Positions 1 through 13,674 of a stretch of 64,000 bases of DNA are shown piece by piece. The stretch lies in contig CP075494.1 of assembly GCA_021613535.1 (NCBI GenBank), positions 11,036,001-11,100,000 of the forward strand. The letters are read 5' to 3'. How positions within the stretch are numbered: position 1 is the stretch's first letter; every line of letters starts with the position of its first letter. The translations under genes and the position numbers were made by a program. The DNA comes from Adineta vaga (taxonomy: Eukaryota; Rotifera). The notes beneath the pieces were generated by a model. The model did no database searches, was not told where the DNA came from, and saw only the letters and a list, made by a program, of their open reading frames with translations.

Positions 1-1929
1 TGTGTAAGTCATGATCGAGATAATCCTCGAAGACCATCACATTCATCTCGAAGTAGTGCAACAAGTAAGACTATTACATTTGAACCTTTTTTTGTTAATT
101 GAAAAAGAAATTATTTATGTTATTTAGCAAGTGGAACTGCCGCACGAAATAAACCTTTAAATCGGTCAGCTTGTCGTCCAAAATGGAAATCAGATGTCCC
201 AATTAACGAAAATCAACTACGTCGTAAACGAGAAGAGTATTGGGATACGGGTAAGTTTTTTCGATGAAGATTAATTCATTTCTTATCTCGGCAATACATC
301 ATACGGTCGTCTGTGTTGACATAAGATTTATATAGAGTAACAATCTTATATTGGATAGTTACAAAATTTCAAAATAGACAGACTTCTTAGCTTAGTCGTA
401 GTCATCTGATTATCTAATGTTTCGATATAAAAAGGGAAAAAGAATGTCTTATACACATCAACTTAAACATGACTAAAGATATACTTCAATTAATGATCTA
501 ATTGAAAAAATAAATATATTTTGGTAGGATGTTTGTATTTCTTGAAGTTTTAGAATAGTTACATATTTGACTTACACATGTAGAATATTCTTGCAGTGTT
601 CAACAAAACTAACATATTAATCAAATAGACGTCATTGATGTTTTGTTTGACAAACAAATCTATCACTCACCATGTGCATATGTTTTTGTACGTTGTTGAT
701 CTTCATACGACATCGAGACATATGCGAAGTAGTCGTCTTTTGAATTTCCGTTTCTTAATAACTAATGAAAGAATCTAGGGTTTATTGAATCTTTCGTCGC
801 CTCGCCAGAAAATTTTCTTATAAAACCCAAAGATCAATCGAGATTCCTTAGCTATTGTCTTTTCTTATATTTATGAGTGACAAATTCTAATATTATTTGA
901 TTTTGATGAATTACTTTTAGCTCCTGCATTTGAAGGTCGAAAAGAAATCTGGGATGCTCTTCGTGGTGCCTGCTTTGCAGTAGAACAGAATGATATTGAT
1001 TTAGCTCAATCAAGTAATCATCTTTTTCTCTCAATTTTCTTCTTCTTTCATTGTTTTTATAGTTATCAATTGTGCAAATATTTCACTTCCTCATGGAACA
1101 CTTCTGGATTGTTATGATGAACTTGGTACTCGTTATCAAATACCGGTGTATATTTTATCAGCACCAACAAATGTAATCGATGGTGAACAATCCTCAATGA
1201 ATGAGAATGAATCCAATGCAAGTGATATCGATTTGGCAGCAACAGCAATTGCTGATCGTGAACGCGATTTTCGAGACAATCAAAGTACACCAACACAAAG
1301 TCAACAGTGGACAACAAGTAAATCAGCAACCGGAGGAGCTCACAATCCTATTGTTCGGGAAATAAAAAAACATCGTCGAAAACAAAAATCACACGTTGAT
1401 TCAAGTGGAAATGAATCATCATCAACCAATACTCCAACACCACCGGTACTAGTCAATCAACAACAAGCAAATAATGATCAAGATGTTGAAATTCCAATTA
1501 AATTTCGTCTATCAAATGGAAAAGAACATCGTTTATATTGTAAACCAAGTGAAAAATTTCGTAATATTAAAAAACGTTTGGCTATGCTGGAAAATGGAAC
1601 TATTGATTCACAAGTACAACGGCTATTTTTTGGTGGAAAATCATTACGTAAGTTTTGTTTCATCTACAAAATTGATTTGATTCAATCGATGAAGTATCTT
1701 CTAAGAACCTTTGGCATTGTAATGATTGATTGACTTTTATCTTTTAGGAGATCGCATAACTATTGGTGAAACTCGTTTACAACGTAATTTTGTTGTACAA
1801 GTTATATTACAAGATCCTTCTACGCCACCTAATGGTGCAATAACAACAACTGGCCATTTAACAATTACTAATGATCATGTAACACATTCTCCACCCATTG
1901 AATATCCAGATTCTTCAATAATAGAATAA
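1..1929 (+). CDS. UBTD: Ubiquitin domain-containing protein (UBTD1/2 family), 5' partial
   Basis: UBTD proteins carry a C-terminal ubiquitin-like fold and bind E2/E3 ubiquitin enzymes. Exons by splice phase: 1-64, 128-250, 921-1013, 1063-1647, 1748-1929, giving 348 residues within the window. The UBTD core is unmistakable: PKWKSD, a [18 protein letters not shown] stretch across exons 2-3, then [22 protein letters not shown]. The ubiquitin-like domain lies at about residues 234-310 ([17 protein letters not shown] to NFVVQVILQ). The first in-frame codon is Cys, and vertebrate UBTDs begin MGNC, so only about three codons are probably missing upstream (inference). It is longer than the roughly 230-residue vertebrate proteins because of a Ser/Thr/Gln-rich insertion of about 100 residues in exon 4. 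Intron 2 (670 nt) is unusually long here. The next gene starts about 400 bp downstream. Confidence 0.93.
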
Positions 1930-2335
1930 ATCTTTTTTTTCAAAAACAAACAAATGATCACAACAATCAGACGCGCATTATTCTGTCCATTTTTAATTCC
2001 CTACATGCTTTTCATACTACTTTGTACAAAAGAAATTTTTATTTTTCTTTTTCGTTAAATGTTGTTAGCTACTGCACAGAATCATTTCTCTTCTATCATC
2101 ATTATTTACTCGCCTTTGCTCAACCAGTCAATATTATCATTATATTAATGTTGTATTTTATTGTTTCAAAAAAAAAAGACAAGAAAACCTATGACAAAAT
2201 AAGAAGAATTTTGTCTTGATCAAATCAATTCATATTCTTTTTATTTCAGATCGATATTATTGTTATTATTATTATTTTATTTTTCATTTCTTACTTCCTT
2301 CTCTTTATTCCTTAATAATTCTAATAATTCTAATA

Positions 2336-3715
2336 ATGTCCGATCTCTCGGATCTTGATCGACAATTGGACCAATTACGACGATGTGAATTAATTAAAGA
2401 ACATGAAGTTAAAATGCTTTGTACGAAAGCAAGAGAAATCTTAGTGGAAGAAAGTAATGTTCAATGTGTTGATTCACCTGTTACAATTTGCGGAGATATC
2501 CATGGACAAATGTTTGACCTATTGGAATTGTTTCGAGTTGGAGGTAAATCTAAATAACTGAAAAATTTGAATCGTTAAGTCAAATATCATGTAATTTATA
2601 AGACGATAAGTGTTGACTCTTTGAAATGTTGAAGAAACGTGCTTTTGTGTCATTTCATTCAGTCGAGATTTGTTATTTTAATAGGAAAACGTTTCCAGTA
2701 TAAGAATGTCTTTTGCAGATGCACATAAGACATCTTTGTCATGTCTTAGAAGGATTTCACAGATGGGAGTAGAAGTGAATGATGTGAAATTAGTCGTTGT
2801 CGGTTTTGTCTACGTTGTAAATATAATATTTTTAACCAATGAAGAGATAGATATTTAAAAGAAAAAAGAAAATCTTTTGTCGACAAGTATTTGAAAGAAG
2901 TTTTTTACGTGGCGAATTGTGAGTTTGAGGAAAATTATTTTATTTTAGGTGATGTTCCACAAACAAATTATTTGTTCTTGGGAGATTTTGTTGATCGAGG
3001 TTTCTATAGTGTAGAAACATTCTTATTATTATTGGCACTTAAAGTACGGTATCCTGACCGTATAACTCTGATACGTGGCAATCATGAATCCCGTCAAATA
3101 ACTCAGGTCTATGGTTTTTATGATGAATGTTTGAGAAAATATGGTTCCATTATGGTTTGGCGTTATTGTACAGAAGTTTTCGATTATCTAAGTTTATCAG
3201 CTGTTATTGATGGAAAAATCTTCTGTGTACATGGTGGACTCAGTCCATCGATCAATACTCTTGATCAAATCAGACAAATTGATCGAAAAATGGAAGTACC
3301 ACATGATGGACCTATGTGTGATCTTTTATGGTAAGTAAATTCAATTGAAAAGAAATCAAGTAAATCAATCCGTATTCATAGGTCGGATCCTGAAGAAACA
3401 CTTGGTTGGGGTGTTAGTCCTCGTGGTGCTGGATATCTATTTGGTAGTGATGTTGTTTCACAATTTAATCAAACGAATAATATTGATTTAATTTGTCGTG
3501 CTCATCAACTTGTTATGGAAGGTTATAAATGGCATTTTAATGAAACAGTGTTAACAGTATGGTCAGCACCGAATTATTGTTATCGATGTGGAAATGTTGC
3601 TGCTATACTTGAACTTGATGAACATTTAAATCGAAGTTTTACAATATTTGAAGCTGCACCACAAGATCAACGTTCATCAGCAACAAAACGTGTCGTACCC
3701 GATTATTTTCTTTGA
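2336..3715 (+). CDS. PPP4C: Serine/threonine protein phosphatase 4 catalytic subunit
   Basis: PP4 catalytic subunit, a metal-dependent phosphatase acting in DNA-damage recovery, centrosome function and splicing complexes. Three exons (2336-2543, 2949-3330, 3382-3715) join in phase to 307 residues, exactly the vertebrate PPP4C length. All PPP signatures are present: GDIHG, GDFVDRG, RGNHE and the HGGLSPS region. Similarity runs nearly end to end with human PPP4C, including the N-terminal [12 protein letters not shown] and the C-terminal DYFL, whose final leucine is the carboxymethylated residue in this family. The start was chosen at the methionine of [10 protein letters not shown]; the open frame extends 120 nt upstream but that part is low-complexity. 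The 405-nt first intron is long for this window. Assignment to PP4 rather than PP2A or PP6 rests on the N-terminus and CDLLWSDPE context. Confidence 0.97.
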
Positions 3716-4434
3716 AAAAAAAACAATAATAACAAATGATGATAATCTATATGTATGTGATGATAATGTGTGTCTTTTCTTTACACCCTGTATGATCGGT
3801 TGTTCAATTGAACATAAAAACAAAAGACACAAAAAATATGATGTCTATAAATGAACAAATATGTCTTATTTTGTTTTGTTTAATTCTGAATTTTTTTTGT
3901 CTTTCTATCGGACAAAAAAGAAGGATAGGTCAGTCTTTTCTTTTATTCATTTGATTGATGGCATATTTCTCATGAGAATCGTGTAAATTTGTCACATCAT
4001 CTTCTTTCTCGGACAGTAACGATAAGAATACAACGGGAAAATAGAGCGGAAGCATCTCGTTTCCTCTTTCTTTCTTTCTTTCTCTCTTTCTTTTTTCCAT
4101 AGTTAGAATAAATTCGCAGCAAATAGCTCAAGTTATCTAAAGATACAGATCTACTCTTCGTCGAAGTTATTTCTTTTTTCTTCCCTTTAGCATCAATCTA
4201 AGATAGTCAAACAAGCACGCACATACGAAACAGGAAAAGATGATTATGATAGAAAAAAGCGTGATAATTGAGCTGTCTAGTAAAGAACATATCCAAGTAT
4301 TCATCTACGTTTTCTGTTCATATCAATGAACAGTTGAAAATCTTAGGTTGATATTGATTCAGTCTATATTGTCAGTTTATTGGTAAAGAGAAAAAAACAA
4401 ATGTCTATCACTTGTCTTCTTCCTTTTCTTTCAG
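3716..4434 (+). other. Intergenic, PPP4C to ABHD17
   Basis: No coding exon was recognised. The first part is the 3' UTR of PPP4C. The remainder is AT-rich with a CT-rich tract around 4068-4095, and it probably holds the promoter and 5' UTR of ABHD17. A polypyrimidine tract ending in AG at about 4434 looks like a splice acceptor for a 5' UTR intron or a trans-spliced leader. Confidence 0.5.
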
Positions 4435-4449
4435 ATGGTCGGACGATGA
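4435..4449 (+). promoter_or_regulatory. Four-codon upstream ORF overlapping the ABHD17 start
   Basis: Immediately after the acceptor-like TTTCAG, an ATG opens a four-codon frame (M-V-G-R-stop). Its TGA overlaps the ABHD17 ATG in the sequence ATGA. This arrangement is compatible with termination-reinitiation or leaky scanning. It would matter only if the mature 5' end lies upstream of 4435, and no transcript data are available. Confidence 0.45.
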
Positions 4450-5746
4450 ATTCACTTTCTATACGTGATCTTTGCTGCCTTTTTTGTTGTCCACCATTAC
4501 CATCACGTATTGCTGCTAAACTTGGTAACTAGTATATGAAAAATGATAAAACAAAACTCTTGAAACTTTTCTTCTAGCATTTCTTCCTCCCGAACCAACT
4601 TATTCATTAATAGCTACTGATAATCAAACATCAGTCAATGGCAATACTGATCAAACAACAACTTCATCGTCCATAAAAAAATCACCAAATGATTCGTCGA
4701 ATCTTTTACGATATACAATGTTCTTTTCTGACAAAGCCGAATGGCAACATTCACCAAATGAAATGACAAAAATAGAGCCTTATTTTGTGACTACTTCACG
4801 ACATAATCAAATTGCTTGTGTATATGTTAAATGTACAACAAATCCAAAATATTATATTTTATTTAGTCATGGAAATGCGGTAGATCTTGGTAGGAACAAA
4901 AGTGGTTTTTTTCTATATGAAAGAATGACGGAGTTCTTGTCTCTTTCTTAGGTCAAATGTCTAGTTTTTTTATCGTTTTGGGTGCACGTTTACAATGTAA
5001 TATATTTAGTTATGATTATTCCGGTTATGGTGCTTCACAAGGCAAAGCCAGTGAAAAGAATATGTACGCAGATATTGAAGCAGCATATAATTCCATGAAA
5101 CAACGATTTCAAATTCCTGTATCACAAATCATTCTTTATGGACAAAGTATTGGTATAAGATTCATCTTTTTCTCTTCTTCTTATTTCATTAAAAATAATA
5201 ACAATTATTATCATAGGTACTGTGCCAACTATTGATTTAGCTTCACGTATAAATGATTGTTGTGCCGCATGTGTCTTACACAGTCCATTGACATCAGGTA
5301 TGCGTGTCGCATTTCCTGAAACGAAACGAACATGGTGCTGTGATGCATTTCCTTCCATTGATAAAATTCATCGAATACGTTCCATTGTTTTAATTATACA
5401 TGGAACTGAAGATGATGTTATTGATGTTAGTCATGGATTTGCATTATATAATCGAATACATACTCCACATCAAACCGAACCACTATGGTTAGATGGTGCT
5501 GGTCATAATGACATTGAAGTAAATCAAACTCTAATTCTCTTTTTTTTAAAAATAATATTATCAATTTTTCTTTTACAGGCACATGGACAATATGTTGAAC
5601 GACTATTACGATTAATTGATACGGACATTCCACAAATACGATTAAAAAAGCCCCAGGAACAACAACCAATAGCAACGTCAACAGCATCAACAACATTAGC
5701 ATCAACACTTATTATACCATCTTCAACAACAAATGGAACAAATTAA
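4446..5746 (+). CDS. ABHD17: ABHD17-type depalmitoylase (alpha/beta hydrolase)
   Basis: ABHD17 proteins are membrane-anchored acyl-protein thioesterases that remove palmitate from proteins such as N-Ras and PSD-95. Five exons (4446-4524, 4578-4889, 4952-5152, 5217-5518, 5579-5746) join to 353 residues. The N-terminus [26 protein letters not shown] matches the palmitoylated Cys-cluster anchor of the family. The hydrolase core shows [10 protein letters not shown] (oxyanion strand), nucleophile elbow [14 protein letters not shown] carrying the acid, and GAGHNDIE with the catalytic His. The last intron (60 nt, 5519-5578) is in frame and stop-free, so retention would only insert residues. The C-terminus is a Thr/Ser-rich tail. 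The start is fixed by the family N-terminus. A paralog (A, B or C) cannot be assigned. Confidence 0.95.
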
Positions 5747-6050
5747 TCATTCGAAAGTCAAGCAGTTCAACTGTTGATTTCTTGGTTGTCGAGAAGATAA
5801 AAAGATAAAAAAAATTGATGCGTGCAATGTGCTCGAAACATATTTCTTCTCTACCTTCTTTTTTCTTATTTTCTCTTCTTTATAACAAACAAACGAACGA
5901 AACGATTTCATTTTTCTCTTCAAACAAACACGATATTTTCTCATAGCAATCATATCTTTTATATGAACGAAAAAATCTACTAGTTCTCGTTGATTTATTT
6001 GTATAACTTTAAATGAAAACAAAACAAAAAAAACATGTAAACTATAAAAA

Positions 6051-6896
6051 TTAAGTTATTGTATAAATATCAACTCTATTTATTGTTCGTAGAACGATAT
6101 TATCTTGTCGAAATTGTTCTATTCTATAGATGGGAAGTTTATATTGATAATATTTTTTTTTCCAATTGAAATCAATTGCTATAATCTTAGTACTTGAGGG
6201 AGAATAGATAAGCCAATTAATAGTTGATATTGGTTTTTCTAGATGAATCATTCTATAATCATTCTTTAAATTGATTTCCGGAAGTAGTATTTGTTTTAAA
6301 CATTTAAAATTTTCTAAATCTCGCAATTCCATTCGCCATTGCTCAGTTAAATGATTATAGATTGTTATTGCTATATTATTCTCTCTTGATAAGATACTTC
6401 CAATGAATTCATTCAATGTTAAATCTACGGAATAGTTTTTAATCAATTTCCAATGAGAATGATCATCATTCTCTTCTTCAGAGATTTGTTGTTCCCATCT
6501 TTCAATAAATTTCGATTCCCATTCATCATACGCAATCAATAATGTTGATTGATTGTTGACTCTTGTAAAGCATTTCAAAGGTTTATTATCTGTAGGTTTT
6601 ATATCTAAGATTGGTTTAATCAATTGTGTTTTCAGATTATATATAAAGATAGTTGTTGATGTCAATAGAAAGACTTTTTGTATATCATCATACCATAAAC
6701 AATCAATAATATTTCCATCGATAAAACAAGGTATGGAAGTCTTTTGAAAATCTTTATCGAAAAGAATGAATTGCTTTCTTTTCTTTGTATTTTCATCAGC
6801 AAAAATATGATTGGATGAAACAGTTAATTGTGGTGTTGATGATATAAGTGGAATTTTCATCATAGAGATTGAATACGACATTGTATCTTCAAACAT
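6051..6896 (-). CDS. Intronless orphan protein, possible beta-propeller
   Basis: A single open frame of 281 residues with no introns and no signal peptide. No recognised motif was found. The protein is rich in short hydrophobic beta-strand patterns ending in aromatic or acidic residues (for example NIIDCLWYDDIQKVFLLT, STTIFIYNLKT, STINWLIYSPSSTKIIAI) repeated about every 40-50 residues. That periodicity resembles a degenerate WD/NHL-type propeller, but this is inference from periodicity only. Codon use resembles that of its neighbours. The start at 6896 is the first Met; a second Met six codons in would also work. It converges on ABHD17, with stops about 300 bp apart. Confidence 0.6.
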   Translation of the reverse strand: MFEDTMSYSISMMKIPLISSTPQLTVSSNHIFADENTKKRKQFILFDKDFQKTSIPCFIDGNIIDCLWYDDIQKVFLLTSTTIFIYNLKTQLIKPILDIKPTDNKPLKCFTRVNNQSTLLIAYDEWESKFIERWEQQISEEENDDHSHWKLIKNYSVDLTLNEFIGSILSRENNIAITIYNHLTEQWRMELRDLENFKCLKQILLPEINLKNDYRMIHLEKPISTINWLIYSPSSTKIIAIDFNWKKKYYQYKLPIYRIEQFRQDNIVLRTINRVDIYTIT

Positions 6897-7373
6897 CGTT
6901 ACTTACGTTTAGTAAAAAGACATAAAATCAAATGTAAGTGAAATGAATGTATTTCTTATATATAGGTATAAAATACCCATTTTGAATTCTTATCGAAGAG
7001 AAGAGAAGAAAATGAGTAATACTCGTTGTTTTCTTCAAAATATGTTTTACTTATTTTTACATGACAAAATTTTTCTTTTCATCTACTTGCCAGAGAATTC
7101 TTAGGAAATTACAAAATTGTTATTTCTTTCATTTAAATATACGTGCATCTATGTATGCATTATGAATTATATTCGAAAAAAACAAGCATATTGTGATTCA
7201 TCAATTACAGATCGTTTTCAAATCAATAGAACTCAATCTCGAGATCTTCCTTATCGATTTCTCTTAGATAAATAACTGACATATCAGAAGTATCATCTGG
7301 AGAATGACCTTTGAATAGAATCCGAATTATATATTAGAGAGACACTCATAAATAAATAACAATTGTCAGTATC
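6897..7373. other. Divergent intergenic region, orphan to cystatin
   Basis: About 480 bp separating two divergently transcribed genes. A TATATATAG-like stretch lies near 6957-6966. No open frame or RNA gene was recognised, and it probably holds both promoters. Confidence 0.4.
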
Positions 7374-7940
7374 ATGCATCCAAGGACTTTAGTTGTTTTG
7401 TTTTGTACTATTACAATATTTTTCATTGAATTTAATCATAGTGCACCAACGAAAAAAACACCGATTAAAACAACTGTCAAAGTACAAAAAACATCACCAG
7501 AAGCAAAGTAGGATGAATCATTTCCTTGACTTTGTCATAGATGTCTATTGCTTTTGTTTGTAAAGATCAAAACTTGTCGGTGGTCATACGGCATGGGACA
7601 AAAATATCAAAGCAAAACATAAGAAAATCTTTGATGATGTAAGTAATATCTTTTGTTGAAATGTATATTTATATTCTTATTTATTTCATAGTATAAAAAA
7701 ATAACCTTGAAGCAACTTCAAGAAGTTCACAATGTCTCGAAAGCATTCAATCCGAAACCGGAGAAGTTTGCTACTCAAGTTGTTGGTGGAATTAATTATT
7801 TGTTTTTAGTTAAACTACCGATTAACAAATATGCAGTTGTATCAATTCATCATGTTATATGGAAAAAAGATCATTATGGAAAAGAAGAAAATGTTCGAGT
7901 ACGACCACAAACATATGAATTAAATGATAAAAACATTTAA
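7374..7940 (+). CDS. Secreted cystatin-like cysteine protease inhibitor
   Basis: Cystatins and stefins block papain-like cysteine proteases with an N-terminal glycine, a QxVxG hairpin and a C-terminal loop. Three exons (7374-7507, 7566-7638, 7692-7940) give 151 residues. The N-terminus is a signal peptide (MHPRTLVVLFCTITIFFIEF, then cleavage near NHSAP). The inhibitor domain begins near LVGGHTAWDKNIK, where the glycine pair fits the trunk contact. It carries TQVVGGINYLFLVKL, a good QxVxG plus the following beta strand, and ends in a DKN-like tail as in stefins. There are no cysteines after the signal peptide, so the fold is stefin-like although secreted. The acceptor of exon 2 has a weak pyrimidine tract but the frame is preserved. 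Confidence 0.82.
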
Positions 7941-8026
7941 TTTCGGTTTTTATTTCAATAATTAGAAATAGATCTACGGTTTTTGCTTTGCATTAGAAAT
8001 AATAGAAATAAAATAAAATCAATCTA

Positions 8027-9804
<1,778 letters not shown>

Positions 9805-9969
9805 TTATACAATTTCAATTGATCCATTCAAAGACTATGAAATGTTCTATTTATATTGTTGTTTGTTGAATAAAGTACTGTATTTTTTCTGACAATAGTG
9901 AAGAGAATATCAAGATTATTTTATCGTAAATTTCGATACTAAAATGAAAAATATTCTTTGATTAAAACA

Positions 9970-10920
9970 TCAATTATTACTAAATACGTTACCCTCAATC
10001 CATTCGTCAAGATTCAATTTGAATTGAATTGCTTGTTTATCTTTCGTTTTTTCATTAAGAATTTGAATAAAAAGATCTTTTTCAATCATTGTCAATGATT
10101 GAAATAGAATATATTTATCTGCATGAAATGTATCAAAACGTAGATCATTTGTTAATGAAAAACTTTCTTCGAAATTCTTTTTTCGTTTTGTCATAGGTGA
10201 AATTAAACCATTGATGATTAATATCGATTGTTTTTGTGCAAGACGATTCAATCGATAAGTTAATTGAAGAATTTTATTTCTAATTCGTCGATCAAGATTT
10301 AAATACGGACGAATTAAAGCAAAGAAATCATCGATGATTAAGATTTGAATTGATTCATGATTATTTTCTAAGAAATTTAATTGATCTTCAAATGCTTCTA
10401 AAGTAAAACATGTTTGAAAATAAAAAGATTCTTCAAAGAAATTATTTCGTTGAAAAATTAACTTCTCATTTAATGAACAATAATAATTATAAAAATAATG
10501 TAGATCAAATAAACTTATATTTGTATTTAAATATTTGATTTTTATTGAATCATTGATAAGAAATAAACGAAGGAGAAAGAAATTGAAAAATTCATTCCAT
10601 TGTTTTTGATTAAAATATCCATAAATAAAGATTAAATGACGAGAAGTTTGTAAAAGTTTTTCATTATCAAATTGATTATAATTCAATCGATAAGAATCGG
10701 ATTTAGTCGTTAGACGATAATGAATTTGAGCGGTATGAGCAAGAATACATGACTGAATACATTCGATAGTTTTTAATGATAGATCATCAATATTCTCCGT
10801 AGATTTTGTTAACCATAGAAGAAAATCATTCGTTGTATGAATAGAATACTTTTCATGAAGATGATTGAGATAATCAATTGTTAAATATGGACAATCGATG
10901 GAATGTAATGAAATTGACAT
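9970..10920 (-). CDS. RAD51D-like RecA-fold protein lacking Walker A, intronless
   Basis: RAD51 paralogs assist RAD51 filament assembly in homologous recombination. This 316-residue single-exon frame resembles RAD51D in layout: an N-terminal helical region (CPYLTIDYLNHLHEKYSI), a central strand where Walker A would sit, then IQILIIDDFFALIRPYL (Walker B position). Next comes a helix resembling the RAD51D stretch after Walker B (NKILQLTYRLNRLAQ), then ILIINGLIS, matching VVVTNHIT of RAD51D. The expected P-loop GxxxxGK[ST] is replaced by YGYFNQKQW, so canonical nucleotide binding is unlikely. The match is remote and made by eye; another degenerate RecA-like protein is possible. The start is the only Met near the 5' end of the frame. 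Confidence 0.5.
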   Translation of the reverse strand: MSISLHSIDCPYLTIDYLNHLHEKYSIHTTNDFLLWLTKSTENIDDLSLKTIECIQSCILAHTAQIHYRLTTKSDSYRLNYNQFDNEKLLQTSRHLIFIYGYFNQKQWNEFFNFFLLRLFLINDSIKIKYLNTNISLFDLHYFYNYYCSLNEKLIFQRNNFFEESFYFQTCFTLEAFEDQLNFLENNHESIQILIIDDFFALIRPYLNLDRRIRNKILQLTYRLNRLAQKQSILIINGLISPMTKRKKNFEESFSLTNDLRFDTFHADKYILFQSLTMIEKDLFIQILNEKTKDKQAIQFKLNLDEWIEGNVFSNN

Positions 10921-11178
10921 GAATATATAATGATCGAAAGAGAAGAATAACTCAATCTATAAACAGATTTATCATCGAGAAGATGTTGTATTTATGATTT
11001 TAATAAACAAAGATTTGTTTTATTTTGTCTAAACTTTTTTTTTCTTCTTACTCTTTTGAATAACAAAAAACAACAAACAAACAAGACCAGATATTCGAAA
11101 GTCCATAAGAATGATTATAAAACGACGAAAAAAAAAGATTCATCGCGAAGGAATGAAGTATCATGTTTTCTTTTCTTT

Positions 11179-13225
11179 CTATTCAACTTTTGGTTTGCTT
11201 GGTTCATCACGATGATAAAGAACAATAAAACTAAGTAGGAAAGCACCAACCATCATGGAAAATGACGAAATATAATATGGATATGCTGATGTAATAAATC
11301 GTTCGTATTCCGTGTGACGTAATGGATGAACAGAGACCTGAAATGAAGTTTAATAGTGATAAAATTAGAAATGAATTGAATGTTATATTATTACTTGTGT
11401 TGCTGAATATAGATTTGTATAACCAATACGAGAATAATCAATAATAAATTTATAAATTCCATAGGTATCAGGAACACGAAAATTTGCTTCAAGTTGTCCA
11501 CCTAAGTATTTGATTATAGATATAATTTTTCGTCAAATTTTCTTTTACCTTTATTTTTTAATGTTGTTCGAACAAATGGATCGATACGTACAAATTCCAA
11601 TTGAACATCAGTTCCATTAAAAGGTACCCATTTATCATAAACAAATTCATCGAATTGTACATTAAATATCTAAATACAAAAATTGAATGAAATCGTTCAT
11701 CTATTTGTTTGTACTTACAATATCATTTCGAATGGTATAATAACTCGGTGTTGTTTTATCATCTTTTAAATAGTGACGAATATTTCTTGCTCGTAAAACA
11801 CCACGTTGTTTGAATACCCAATCCGTTAATGCTAAAGCTAAATCTTCATTACCAGATTTTGTTGATCTAAAATCACAAGAGAAAAAAAGGTTTATTTTTC
11901 TTTCGAATGAAAATAAAATTTCATTAATTACTTTTTATCCGTATTGGATTGAACGGAATTTTGAAAGAAATCATTACTGAAAAAGTCCAATGAACCAACG
12001 AAACCAACACGTGCATTATTACGAGCTTGAAGAACTGATATCAATAAAGTTCGTTTACCAACAGTAGCGGGATACTAAAAACAAATGAATAGTCTATGAA
12101 TAGAATATCTATCAAAATTTTTACTTCAGTCAACGTTTGTTGATCAGGATTAGCTGTATATGAACTTGATGAACCAGTCAAAACATCCAATAATAATGAA
12201 TTTTCTGAATCGGATGACATTCTTTAACAGGAGAGAAAAAGAATTAATTATTTTATTAAACTTTCTTTTACCCAATGCCTCGAAATAAGAATGGTAAACC
12301 AGCTCGTTTCGATTGTCCAGTGATTAATTCTGATCCAAGAAGATTATCTGGAGTAGCAACAATTAACGTATGCTAAAAGAATTCAAACATTCATTTTGAT
12401 TGAAAATCAATAATTCATTAGAAATTTTTACTTGTCCATCATCATTAACATCATAATTAAGATGATCAATAACAGCATTTTTATCATCAGCAAATTCAAT
12501 ACCACATTCACCAGCAAATTCACGAATAGCATCACCTAAAAAAAAGAGTCATTATTGAAATGAGAAGACGAATTTTGTTTTTGTACTAATTCTTCTTACC
12601 AATTAAATTACTACCAGCAACAAGAACATTACCACCTGCATCAACAAATTCTGTTAAAGTTTCCGCATCCAAACGACCACCAAATTCTTCATAAATTATA
12701 TTGATTATTTACATAAAAACCTCACTATAATTACCTTTTGTAGCTGGAGCAAAGAGAATTATATGATCGTAAATATATTCACCATATTTGACGATTTGAA
12801 GACTACTATCATCTGATGATCTGTAAGTTAATTCAAATCCACGATCTAAAGAAAATGATCGATAAAATCTTCTGTTTTCTTCTATGTATTAAAAAAGATC
12901 ATAAATGGCAATCGTCAGATTGAATGAATATAAATTCCAATCAAAGATTATTCAGAATGTGAACAGCTATGTAAAATAACTTCATCATTCAATTGCCAAT
13001 ATGTAGAATCGAACAAAATCTTTCTTCATTATCCTAGTGAACTAAATTTGTCTAGTGTCTGTTCTTACCTTTTAATTGTTTAAAATAAAACGAATGTGAT
13101 TCTCTTAGAGCCAAATTATCAAGTAAAACTAAGACACGCTTTGATGAACCTTCAATATTTAATGAAGATGACCAATGAATTGCTAGAAGAATCAATCCAA
13201 TATAAAGAAATGATGACTGTGCCAT
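11179..13225 (-). CDS. DDOST: Oligosaccharyltransferase 48 kDa subunit (DDOST/OST48)
   Basis: Non-catalytic ER membrane subunit of the oligosaccharyltransferase that transfers N-glycans to nascent proteins. A signal peptide ([20 protein letters not shown]) is followed by [20 protein letters not shown], typical of OST48. Further blocks are [29 protein letters not shown] and [20 protein letters not shown]; then [28 protein letters not shown], and a final transmembrane helix ([21 protein letters not shown]). A short cytosolic tail ends in a dilysine-like KPKVE. About eight exons joined by 50-70 nt introns, except a 220-nt first intron (12846-13068). All junctions inspected keep frame and the gene seems intact. 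Start and stop are fixed by family ends. Confidence 0.95.
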
Positions 13226-13674
13226 GACTAAAATCTAAAAAATGAATACTGTCGATATAGAAAATCCATTCTTTATCAATAAGACATGCCACATTCGTCT
13301 CAACATTGTATTGGTTTACTGACTAGACAAACAATAACGACTGTAGATGTCGGATATCTTTAAACATTGGTGATTTGTCGTTTTTTTCTTTTTCATGTAT
13401 AATAATTAACAAAAACAATATTTTCAATTGGAAACTGTTAATTTACTTATCGAATAAATCGTATCAATCATTTTTTCAATACTTGAACATCATTGCTTAA
13501 CCTACGTGAACAAATCACGATATTATTTTCTCCGTAAAATGAATTTTTCGATTATTTGTGAAAACAAATGATCTGAATGAAATGTATAAAAAAGAATTTA
13601 TTTTTATGTCGGAATAAAAAATATAAACTGTATTCACATACAACTAACATAACATCTGATAAAAATAACAACAG
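13226..13674. other. Intergenic, DDOST promoter and RING 3' region
   Basis: No coding exon was recognised. AT-rich sequence between two minus-strand genes, expected to hold the DDOST promoter and the RING gene 3' UTR. Confidence 0.4.
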
